Assembly (NCBI GenBank): GCA_019914945.1
Contig: CM034110.1
Coordinates: 1,183,001 to 1,247,000, forward strand
DNA from: Typha latifolia
Taxonomy: Eukaryota; Streptophyta; Magnoliopsida; Poales; Typhaceae
Reading direction: 5' to 3'
DNA: 64,000 bases
The notes beneath the pieces were generated by a model that saw only the letters and a program-made list of their open reading frames with translations, did no database searches and had not been told where the DNA came from. The position numbers and the translations under genes are program-made. Each line of letters opens with the position of its first letter. Positions within the stretch are counted from its first letter, which is position 1. Below, piece after piece: positions 35,452 to 46,511 of this stretch.

Positions 35452-38074
35452 AGGAACAGAAGAGATAGGATAAGGATAAGGATAAAAAGTGGAGAAGAGG
35501 ATAAGAAAAAGAAGCTAGCTTTCTATGTTTTCGTTTACAAACAAGAGATGGCATTCTTTTTATTGCAATATCTACTATATATCTCGAGAAACTCATGTAG
35601 ACTATTAATTACGGTATTAGTCTTAGCTTTCATAGTAATATTGACAAGAGTTAGATAAGATGACTTAAATCTTTATTTCTCTTTGGCTTAAATGAATCAA
35701 CCTTCCAATTAACATTTTAGAATATTTGCTCTTGAAATCTCTCAAGCCTCCAACTCACTGTTCTTTCCGAGGAGTTAGCATTTCCAAATGTTTGGTAGTC
35801 AATTATTATGTTTAGAAATGTTGCTTTTCTTCCTTTATTTTTTCTTTAATTATATATTCTCATCTTTTTATTCTTTTTATTTCCTCTAAATTTATTTACT
35901 TGAGGAAAAAGATGCAAGACTTTCATAATGAATAATATATATATATATATAAGCATAGAATTGGCACACTAGCTATCACCAGATATATATTTGGAAGTAA
36001 ATGAGATCCAAGTAAACTAATAAAACCTCTTAATGCCTCCATTAAATCTACAAAGTTACATACAAAGAAATGAACAGCATGGTCATACTTGCAACTATAA
36101 GTGTGTTGAACTTTGCATGAATTATTGAAACGAATCGAAACTTATAACAAAGTCTAATTTGCAAGAATATAATACCATAGCTGAAACACTAAGCATTAAC
36201 ATTTCAGTTGGCTCATATGTATATCTTTCTACACTAGAGAAGCTAACATCATAATAACATATACATTTTGTGCCATCATCAAATATTTTGTTTCACCTAT
36301 CAGTGTGTTGAACTTAATTTGCATGAGTTATTCTAATGATCACTAATTATATATCTTACCATCTTATCTAAAACTAGTTGAAGAATTAATAAGTGATCAT
36401 AAATATATATATATATATAGGTGGCTGCGGAGTTTGTGGGCACCTTCATCTTGATCTTTGGTGCAGTGGCAACTCCCATAGTGGACGACAAGTATGACGG
36501 CGCAGAAACCCTAATGGGGAAAGCAGCATCTGCCGGCCTAGCAGTCACCATTGTCGTCCTCTCCATAGGACACATCTCAGGAGCACATCTCAATCCATCA
36601 GTCAGCATAGCTTTGGCTGCCCTTCGCCATTTTCCTTTAGCTCATGTTCCTGCCTATATAGCAGCTCAACTGTTAGGATCTATGTGTGCCTCTTTTGCTC
36701 TCAAAGGCATCTTCCATCCCTTCCACTCCAGTGGAGTCACCGTTCCTTCAATCACTACTCCGCGAGCTTTCTTCCTCGAGTTCATAGTTTCCTACATCCT
36801 CTTGTTTGTCATCACTGCAGTTGCTACTGATGCTAGAGCTGTACATTGCTTTAACTCTTGATTTACTTGCATAAATTGTTGGATTCTCTTGCTACTTCTC
36901 TTAACTTTCTCCTTGTTTTCTCTCAATAGGTTGGGAAGTTGGCAGGGATTGGAATTGGTGCTACTGTGCTCATGAACATCTTGATTGCCGGGTTAGTAGC
37001 AAACTAGAATCTTAATACATACTCACCTGTTATTAATTTGACCTAATTTCAATTTATTCATGTGGCTTTATTCTTAAGTAGGTCTACAGTACTAAGTTAT
37101 TACCGTCGGTCAACCATTAACGAGGATATAAAAAGACTTAATTACCCTAAGGAGTTGTTTGGTTATTTAGCAACTTCCTTATAACAAAAATAAATCTAAC
37201 ACTTGCGCCATTACATTTGGATGAAAAATCTAATAGTCACAACATGGTAGATAAGTGGGAGGTTAAATGCTTGAGGTTGAAGTACACATGTGAAAATTGA
37301 AATTGGGCCAAATGCCAGTGGGTGTAAACTATAGTTTCCATCTAATTAACTTTTTCAAAACTTTATTAAAAATGTGAAGTATTTTTCTTTTATTATCGTC
37401 CACACTCTAGCATATGGATATTTATCTTTCCACCCGTACATCTTACTTAAAATGACTCCAAAAAACACTACTGATAAGTTATCAGATAGATGCAAATTAA
37501 CCTTAATACCCTTGAATAAGGTTTATTAGATTAAGGTAAAATAAAAAGAAAATTAACGCTATCGCATGAATTATTAGGTTTTTTTATTATAATTTTTTCT
37601 AACTTCTTGTACCATGTTTACTCTCCTCCTCTTTCTCTCTGTGAATTGTTTTTTAGCATATCTCCACCTATATTTCAGCCTTTTTTTTTTTGGAGTTATA
37701 TTTGGGAGAAGATCACATCTCCTTAGTTAACAACCTTTGCAAACAAGTAGTTTACATTGTTGCTTTTTTAACCTCTTTTTTTTTTCTTCTTGCAATTAAT
37801 GAGGATAAAATTTAGTTGATGGTAAGCAAATAAATAAAAAAAAAAGAAACCTTGTGATTTTGAACTCTTTCATATGATTTATATAAAATCATGATATTAA
37901 AAATGGACGGTGTGATGCAGTCCATCAACTGGGGCATCAATGAATCCAGCCCGTACGTTGGGGCCAGCAATAGCAACGGGGAACTACAAAAAGATTTGGA
38001 TATACTTTGTGGCACCAACTTTAGGGGGTATTGCAGGCACTGCTTCATATGATTTGATGAAATTGGAAGAATAA
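35223..38074 (+). CDS. NIP-family aquaporin (boric acid/metalloid channel type), four exons
   Basis: Coding exons 35223-35321, 36421-36840, 36930-36991 and 37921-38074 join in phase into 244 residues. Six membrane segments can be placed: TM1 [21 protein letters not shown]2 [18 protein letters not shown]3 [19 protein letters not shown]4 [19 protein letters not shown]5 [17 protein letters not shown]6 [15 protein letters not shown]. Loop B has NPS in place of NPA (GAHLNPSVS) and loop E has NPA ([13 protein letters not shown]). This pattern and the loop E region resemble the NIP II group (Arabidopsis NIP5;1/NIP6;1, rice NIP3;1), plasma-membrane channels for boric acid and related small solutes. 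Exon 1 encodes only 33 residues (ends SLMKK), shorter than in NIP5;1. The intron 1 acceptor sits at the end of a TA microsatellite. The 5' exon is the least certain part. Confidence 0.88.
35414..35450. repeat. TG/AG microsatellite in aquaporin intron 1
   Basis: A (TG)n run is followed by an (AG)n run about 100 bp after exon 1. Confidence 0.85.
36402..36420 (+). repeat. TA microsatellite ending at the aquaporin exon 2 acceptor
   Basis: AAATATATATATATATATAG runs directly into exon 2 (GTGGCTGCG), so the acceptor AG is the end of the repeat. There is no ordinary pyrimidine tract. Confidence 0.85.
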
Positions 38075-38513
38075 GGATGAAGAATTATCACTTGATGGTG
38101 AGAAGATTTCATCTTTTTTTTTTTTTTTTTCTTTAGATGAATGAGAAATTAATGGATAGCAAATGTAGAAAATGAAGAAATATGTTCTTTATTTTTTGTT
38201 CTTCAGATTGAGTGGGCATTGATTGACTAATTGAGACAAGGAAATATATAATTAATCTCATATGTTTGATTTCTCTTGCAATATATGATATATTTTTTTT
38301 CTAACTCTTGTGAGAGTTAATAGATATTACACTCTTAATAGTCATGCTAGAATTTAAAGTAATTCTCTTAAAAGTTTTGTTTGCGTTGCTTAACCCCTTA
38401 TTATTTCACAAAAAATAAAAATTAAAGAGGTAAAAATATAATTTCCCTCAAAAAATTACTATAAGTTTTGTATAAAAGATAAAATATAGATTACCCCATA
38501 TGGGTTAGTTCAT
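38075..38513. other. 3' flank of the aquaporin gene
   Basis: AT-rich with a T-run at about 38114-38130; no other feature seen. The 3' UTR and polyadenylation site should lie here. Confidence 0.4.
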
Positions 38514-39492
38514 TGATACGATTCGGACTTCACCGACGTCGTCTCGAGCATGGATTCACTTTAGGAGTGTTTTTGCTTCATGTTTTAGTGTTTAATTTCC
38601 ATTAAAATAAGTTTTCTGTAAGTCGCATTCGAACGCGGGTGGAGTGAGTTCGAACGCGGTTTGTGAACGGGGTTGTGAACGTGGTGAAGAGAATGTACTG
38701 TGCGTTTGAACGCACTGTGAACGTTTACATCGCGTTCGCAAATACCGACAGGCGCGTTCGATCACGCGTTCGAACGCTTGCATCGCGTTCGCAAATCCAG
38801 AAGAGCTAATTCGGTGCGTTCGAACGCGGTCGGGCGAGTTCGAACGCGGTAAGCGAAAATTGTGTTTTAGGGTTAATGTGAGTTGTTGGTTAGCCTATAA
38901 AAGGATGTGTAGGACAACCAAAATTATTATTGATTATTGAGATTGAGTTTTGCCTTGCCTCCTTCGTCTTCTTCGCTCCCGTTCTCTCAATCCCCGGCGA
39001 CGCCGCTTCTAACCTCCCTCGTCCGGCTAATCACCCTAGTCCCTTAGGGGTGGCCCTCTTCTCTCCCTTCGTCTAATCTATCCCACACTTGCCCTAATCC
39101 TTCCATCAACCATAACCCTTCCACCATCACTTTTCACCGGTGCCACCACATTAACGCCAGTCCTCCACCAACCATCATTACCTAGGATCTCGTGCCTCCA
39201 TCCACGAATCCAAAATAGAGCATCCTGATGTTCGTCCACTAAACGGACGGTATCTCGAGATCCGCAACTCCGATTCGCCTGAAACTTAATTTGTTGGAAA
39301 GCTCTTTTCTAGGGCGACAACATATCAAAATTTCACATCGATCCAACGGCGGAATATTTTGGGATCTTATTTCAAAGTTTCGTGCCAGATCTAGTCCAGA
39401 TCAAGAATTGGAAGAGATCGATCTTTAGCCCCAAAGGAAAGATCGTACCAAACTGGTATCAGAGCTCCATAGCCTGAGACGTGATCGTATCA
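38514..39492 (+). mobile_element. LTR-like insertion containing its own primer-binding site, copy 1
   Basis: It begins TGATACGATT and ends GATCGTATCA, flanked by an exact 5-bp target duplication TTCAT (38509-38513 and 39493-39497). TTCGAA motifs cluster at about 38628-38850. An LTR-like end, GATCGTACCA, occurs at 39441-39450, then AAC and the iMet primer-binding site TGGTATCAGAGC (39454), then about 27 bases to the real terminus. A second copy with the same layout is at 60477-61471. No coding capacity is seen. Confidence 0.85.
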
Positions 39493-42400
39493 TTCATCTT
39501 TTATTTTTTCACATAGTTTTTTTTGTTCAAAGATAAAAACTGTTAAGCTATTTTTTAATCTTTTTTTATTCTACTTTCTTCCCTCTTTTAAAAAGATTTC
39601 CATTATGGTATCCACATTTCTCAATCAGGTAAAAAATAAAAATATTTTTTTATGTAGTGATTAACACTTATTTCTCCTCAAAGAATCTAAGTATTGGTAA
39701 TGTAACTTCAAAAGCTATGAAAATATAAAATGGATCTATGAAAACCCAAGTCTGACCTGACACTTGAAACTCTTTTGATGTTCTCAGTACGAGATATGAC
39801 ATATATTTTTATAATTGATATTTCTATTATTATGTTGACTAATAAAGGCATTCCACACTTTTTTTTCATTTGACCGAACTTTATTTTTATTAAAATAGAC
39901 TACTTTTTAAATTTACTATTAAATATAATTTAATTACTGTAGTCCTAATAAAAATGCTGAACTAATCGGTATCTTATCCATACATAAAATAGTTCAGCGT
40001 TTTGAGACCAAACAAGAACGCTGAAGTAATTAGCATTTTATGTATATAAATTCCGACAATAAAAATGCTAAACTAATTAGAATTTTTAAAAATGCGGACT
40101 GGTTAGCATTTTTAAAAACACTTAACTCATTAGCATTTTTAAAAACATAGATTGATTAGTTTCGCATTTCTGTCAAAAACAACATTGTCAACGTTTTATA
40201 GCGTTTTATGTGTATAAATATCGACCGAACTAATTTGCATTTTAAAAAAGATTGATTAGTTTAATATTTTTATTAAGACTACAATGAATCAAATCTTATT
40301 TAATTTTTTTTATAAACAAAATAAAAAAGAGCTGTAGTTGTAGTTTGGTCAAAAAATCCTTGCTCCTAGTCCTACTACCAGTGTCCAGCTAGGTTCTCAG
40401 GCCTAAGCTGTCTTATTTCTCTAGTTCCCACAGGCGCCTCTAAGTTGTCCTTAAGAATGGTAACCAATTCCAATGCATATCATCACTCTGTAAAATGAGG
40501 CAGTCTAAAATCACGGCAGCTGCAATCTTGAGCAAGAATTGAGCTCCATGAGTCCATATGACAAGATGAGGCCCATTAGAATCCCATAAGAGTATTACAC
40601 TGCGCTTCACATTTCTAATTCAAGAAATCAAATGATCCATATTATTAATTTATCTTGGTCCAGCCCTATGGAAGAGGGGATCACCTCCCAACCATATGGA
40701 CTATCAGGTTGGGCCAATTGACAATCCTTAGATTTAGCATCCAAGAATTCCTTTAACCCACTATCAGTGTCTTGTAAGCCACCTGCATGTAATATCCACA
40801 TGTTTCTCGGTATGTGAGATGCATGAAGGTCCAAAAGGATGGATGTTGTTCAACAGGGCATGCAACTCAAAGCATATGTTAGAAAATGAAAATCACTCTC
40901 TGATGACAAGCCCACATAGGCCAAACAGACATCTGATAAAAATTCACACCAACTATCGATTCACAACTGAAGATGTCTTTTAGGGACAAGAAAGTCATAC
41001 ATGTGAACAATGTTTGGTGAATTTTCTATTAGAACACTATAGGCAGGCATATAATTTAGACTCGAGATCTATATAAATAAAAAATAAAAAAATTTAAACA
41101 AACAAAAGAACATTCGTATAGTTCAACTATGTATAATTTGGCAAGCAAATCATTGATGTTTTTGAGTGTGGGGGTACAACAATCAAGTGATTCAGAACCC
41201 CTAGACCTTTTGGCTTTTTGAGAAGAAAACTCATAGTATTACATAATTTACATAATTTACGCATAGAAAGATATAAGCTGAAACTATGGAAAATGTTGGA
41301 AAGGGAGCATCCAGCATGAGTAACATATGCATCCAAACCACATAAACATAGCAAACAATGTAGCAAGCCTTGTTTGCCAGACCATAGTATATGAAAGCTG
41401 GGGATTTTCAAAGGTGTGTGCCTGGCTCCTACTGATGCTCCTCTTCCTCAGATTAACGTATTCTTCGTTCCAGTTTTGGCTTCTCAGGTCCTTTTACAAT
41501 CTCTCCTTTAGCTCCTAGATCTTAGCACCCCCCTTTTTGGTTACAATTCTCTGGCAGTAGGGCCAATAGATATTGCAGCCGGCAAGAGAAGAGAAGCAAG
41601 CATCTTGGATGACCCAAAAGACCATTACCTGGGGGCAGACTCTGTCACACTACCCTCTCTCTCCCCAACAATCATACAATTTGTCCCCCATCTTTTCCAA
41701 TTTCAATTAACAATCACAAGAAACAAGCAGTCAAATACCCAGAAGCTATTATTAACACCCATCTAAGTCACTCGGCGTACAAATCATACAGGAAAGAAAC
41801 ATGATTTAGTCCTAGTCCTGCATATTATGGAAAAGAAATATATCACAATTGAGAACTCACGTGAAAACCTATCAACATACTTGAAAACCATCACAAAAGA
41901 TATCCATGATAAGGAAACAGCTTATCATTGTATGATTTTAGACTACTGATGTTGAGCTGCAGGTGTTATTATAGACTACTTCTAGAGTTAACCTGTCATA
42001 CAACTAGGAAGGAAATATGTTCCCTAGTCCATAATATTTGTTCTATTTGTATTGGAGCAAATTCTGCAGTGATATGCAATTTTACCTGACAATTGCAATG
42101 TGGCCAAGAACTGCAAAATACCTAAGTAAAGATTTACTTTTCATGACATATCAGCAGCTTAACCAGGCACATATCATGTGTTGTGTCCAGAAGGACCATG
42201 AAAAGGGCCAGAACTGGCCAGAACTAGGAGAAGGTTCACTCCAACAAATTTGCATCATAGATAAAAGAATCCAACAAGAAGGACCTCAGGTCAGTTGAAA
42301 ATTTTTTGGTTCCAACAATAATGTAACTGCTGAAATCTAGACAGGCATGGCCCGCTATGACAACCAGAGAAAAAGTTAAAATTTAAAAAGAAAAGCATAA

Positions 42401-42956
42401 AAGCACGTATCTGGAGAAACATGATAACTATTTCCACAGAATAGCCTACTAGATAATTTAAAGAAACTGACTGAAGAACTGTATATAGATTGCCTGCTTC
42501 ATGCACTGCTTCATAATATTGTAGGATTTCTTGATAAGGCCCATCATATTGAGCAGTTTCAAGTGATGGGCTCCAAGACAATTATGTCTGAAATAACTTT
42601 TCCAATCAAAAGCTTCAGATAATATGGAAGTTTGGTCTTCTTTGCATTAGCAGCCTCATGCCATCTAACTGTTGAACCAACAACAAAAGATTAACTGAAG
42701 GTTGTAGCACATTGCTCACAGCCTTAGCTGCTTACAAGAAAGGAGTTCTAACTTAGAATAACAAATCAAAGTAACTAAAATCCTAAGCATAATAAAAGCA
42801 AACAAAGAAAAGTACAAGGGGAACAGAGAAGTTTAAGTTACAGAATTTACAAATCAACAATACCATATAGTCATATACCAACAACTAGTTTATACTGTAA
42901 TAATAATCATCATTTTCTTTACAACTTCTTGCCATTCGAGGAAGTAATGAAAGGTT
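39493..42956. other. Interval with no recognised gene
   Basis: The left part (39.6-40.3 kb) is AT-rich with repeats of TTAGCATTTTTAAAAA type at about 40060-40270. The rest has normal composition and a few minus-strand open stretches, such as 40834-40628 (start MDLHASHIPRNMW) and 42581-42480, that look like old exons but match no family I know. Confidence 0.4.
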
Positions 42957-44396
42957 TAGGGGTGTCAAACTAATTTGTTGACTTGTGAGCCGCTCAAGGC
43001 AACCTTGATATTGAATCAGGAAAGTTCAAGCTTGACTTTGGACTCATTATTTAATCAAGCCAATGTCAAGGTGACCTTGGCTCACACAAGCTCAGCTTGA
43101 TTTTGCTCAATTTAAATATTATATATCGATCATTTCTTAGACTTACAAAACTATATGGTTCTGATGGTACAGAACATCTCTTTAATATGTTAGGTCGTAA
43201 ATTTGACTCCTCTTAATGACAAAGTGCTGATATCGTAATCAGCACCAAATATTTCTTTTTTTCTGACTAATTAATTTCTTATGACTTGCTCTCCCACATT
43301 TTTCAGACTTCTTTGTGGTACAAAGAAAAAATCTTTCTGTTCAAATTCAAATATTAAGTCTCAATATCTAACCATTGAAACTAAATACTTAAAAGTTCAA
43401 TAGAAGTCATGTGTTCTTTTTCTTCTTGTTGAATAATTTAAATAATATTTTACCATACAAAAGTTTATATCATTTTCTTTCTTCTCCATAGATTTTCACA
43501 ATCAAGGAAAATATAAATAATAATTATATGCCAATTACTTTAGCCACTGTATTGAAAGGCGGCCATGGCAACCACCTTGTTCACGGCCATGGCAACCACC
43601 TTGAGGTAGTGGGTCGAGTAATGGGTTTGAGATTTAAACTATTGAAAAATAAATCTCAATCCACTCCGTACCTCTTCCCTCGATTTGAGCCCTCAAAGAT
43701 ATCTCTCTTGATGCCTCCTCTCTTGAGCGGTACCAACTGATGGCACAAGGCAGCAGTGGAGTTTGCATCAAGCTCCTCTCCCTCCGACGTCGTGTGCCCT
43801 ACATCCCCTCTCTCTCTCCCCCATCTTTTTCCTTTTCTTTTCCCTATGTTTCTAGTTTTGTAGAAAGTGGATCTCATCTCTCGCTCTCTTTACTCCCCTT
43901 GTTTTCCTTTTTTCCCTATGTTTGCACTTTAGCCCCTTTCTGAGTTGTTGTAAATGGACGGCAGGCTGGCAGTTGAGATGTAGCATAAGGATAAGAGAAT
44001 CTTCTAATTTTATTAGTTTTTTTATGATTTTTGTAATTGTTAAAGGAGAAAAAGAATTAGTTATGATTCCAGATTTTTAGCTATGCATAATCTTAGTGTT
44101 AATTTTGTCGCATTGGTGATTTTTAACTATACTGATATATGTTATGTATCATATATTCATAAATAATTATTTTTAATTTGTTATATATTAAAAATGCTAG
44201 ATCGCCTTTTAATCCACCTTCGGCCTAGACGTTATGCGGTGAGGTGGCTGCATACAATGTGAACCCTCTTCCGGTCAAGCCAAGCTTGAGCTAAGGATCT
44301 CCAAGCCTAGAGCTTGATCTTGGAGCAGGCTTTGACATGATTTTGTGCCAACATATGGGGTTACCTTAGCTCTAGCTTGTTTCATTTACATCCATA
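42957..44396. mobile_element. Non-autonomous hAT-like element
   Basis: The left end TAGGGGTGTCAAACTAA and right end CATTTACATCCATA (reverse complement TATGGATGTAAATG) form hAT-type terminal inverted repeats. Both sides carry subterminal CTTGAGC/GCTCAAG motifs. The flanking 8-mers do not match well and no transposase is present. The interior (43550-43970) is CT-rich with a 26-bp tandem repeat around GGCCATGGCAACCACCTTG. Confidence 0.6.
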
Positions 44397-44944
44397 GAGA
44401 AGACAATCAGGTAGGTCAAAGCATGCACTGCTACCATTGCAGAAATAGAAGGTTCTTGCATTCTAATTCCTTTTATCAGTTGATTCGTTCTCCTAAGTTG
44501 ATCTCCTAATACAAACTGAAGTTATTTAATTATGTATTTTGATTCACCTATGCTGAATGAGGAAATAAACCTCAGCCGTTTTGAAGTGTAACATCCTTTC
44601 TCCAAAAAGGGGAAATAAACTTCTTTCATCTGGCCACAGCAATTGTACCATGCATATTTAAAGGAACAGTATATATCTTATCAAGGATTCATGCTACTTA
44701 GTGTTCGTCAAACTAAAGAGCAAGCTTAGACCATGACAATAACAAGGTAACTGAAGTCTAAACTTATTGCCACAACCAGCTATTGAGATTTAGTTCCTAC
44801 ACATAGGGAGCTTCTAAAACGATGCAATTCCTTATAGAAAGCTGGAGAATCTGAACTTCTTGGAAGACTTGCAAGCCACACGAAATACTTTCCTATGACC
44901 AATCTATAAACCAAATCCCAACTTTCATTCATTTTGCTACCAAC

Positions 44945-45898
44945 CAATGAAGCACAGACACCTCTCCCAGGAGGAGATGTCCATGTCGAACACGGACACG
45001 CATCGAACACATGTGGGACAAGGGTCCAGAGTATCCATAATTAAAAAATTAAAAAAATTGGACATGTACAGAATATTGTTGGGACACGAGCAAGACAGGC
45101 AAAATTTTGGATAATGTTTAACGGATCGGGTTTGGTCAAATTTTGTAAACCCGAATCCAAACCCGATAAAAAAAAAACTAAAACCCTTGAGCGGAGCAAC
45201 GATCCAACCCTAAAACCCAAATTGTCATCCCCACACTTCACTGCTAAGCAACAATCCAAGCCCTAAAACCTTCGAGCGGAGCTGTCGAGCGACGATCCAA
45301 GGCGACGATCACGACGGGCTGCTGAGTGAGCGCGTTAGCCAACAGGTTGCTGAGCGAGTGCGACGAGCTGAGCACGGCGAGGATGACAGGTTCTTCTCTC
45401 TGAGAGGGCTTAATCTTAAATTTAAACTTCTATTAATTATTTTAATTCTAATATGTGATAAATTGTTAGTTATTTTAATATATGTTAGTTATTTTAATTC
45501 TAATTAGTGCAATAAACTATTAGTTATTTTAATTTTAATTATGTGATAAACTGTTAGTTGTCTTAATTTCTGTTAGTTATTTTAATTCTAATTAGTGTGA
45601 TAAACTGTTCATTATTTTAATTTCTATTAGTTATTTTAATCTCTATTATTAAATTGTTAAATTATATTAAAGCTTCTCTATCTATTAAATTATTAATCTG
45701 CTAATACATATCTCTCTACTAATATAGTTTTGTTGCGGTTGAATAAAAATGAAGAAAAATATCAATTATATTTATTTATTATTTATTTTGTCATATCCGT
45801 GTCCTATATTTTCAAAATTTGCTGTGTCGCCGTGTCTGTATCTGTGTCGTGTTCATGTCCCGTGTCCCGTGTCCCGTGTCCATATCCATGCTTCATTG
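44945..45898. mobile_element. Deletion derivative of the GGACACG hAT family
   Basis: The ends CAATGAAGCACAGACACC and ATATCCATGCTTCATTG are flanked by CTACCAAC (44937-44944) and CTACCAAT (45899-45906), 7 of 8 bases equal. Its left 250 bp match the right end of the full-length element at 46107-50736, so it lies in the opposite orientation. The middle (about 45420-45660) is a tandem repeat of TTAGTTATTTTAATTCTAAT type. Confidence 0.85.
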
Positions 45899-46511
45899 CT
45901 ACCAATCTATCCATTAATCCTAGCAAAGGGAAGCCCATTTCAGCTTATTATTCCTGGAAAGAAACCCACAAAATATGTAATATATCCTCATTAATAGAAT
46001 AGTCAGATAAATAATAGTTCATCATTCTAATCTTTCATGAATATACCAGTTCCAAAGCACAAGAGAAACATAATTTATAAATCTATAATCAGCATCATAT
46101 GCAAACCAATGAAGCATGGACACGGACACGGGACACGAACACGACACAGACACGGCGACACAGCAAATTTTGAAAATATAGGACACGGACACGGCATAGG
46201 ACACAGCGAAATAAAAAAATAAAAAATAAAAATATATATTATTGATACATCTAAAGTAAAAATTTGCAATCTAATAGTGTTAAATGCATACATCAAGCTA
46301 TAAGAACTAAGAAGTACACATCAAGCTGTAAGAACTAATTTAAAGATAATAACAAAATTGAAAGACAATCAAAAGCGTACAAAATTCTAAAAAGATATCA
46401 GATTATTATTACAAGCCCCAAAAGTGCAAAACATGTCCAACTGTCCAAGTAACTGAGTTCCACAGAAGTTTGAAAACTAACAATCATTACAAAATAACAA
46501 CATAAGGTAGA

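Noticed and set aside
36333..36608. 91-codon minus-strand ORF
   Set aside because: Shadow of aquaporin exon 2, which has clear NIP motifs on the plus strand.
40628..40834. Minus-strand ORF starting MDLHASHIPRNMW
   Set aside because: It looks non-random but matches no family I recognise and has no clear splice partner, so it is not called a gene.
45730..46296. Short ORFs rich in Val, Ser, Cys and Pro
   Set aside because: They translate the GGACACG/CGTGTCC subterminal repeats of the two hAT elements.
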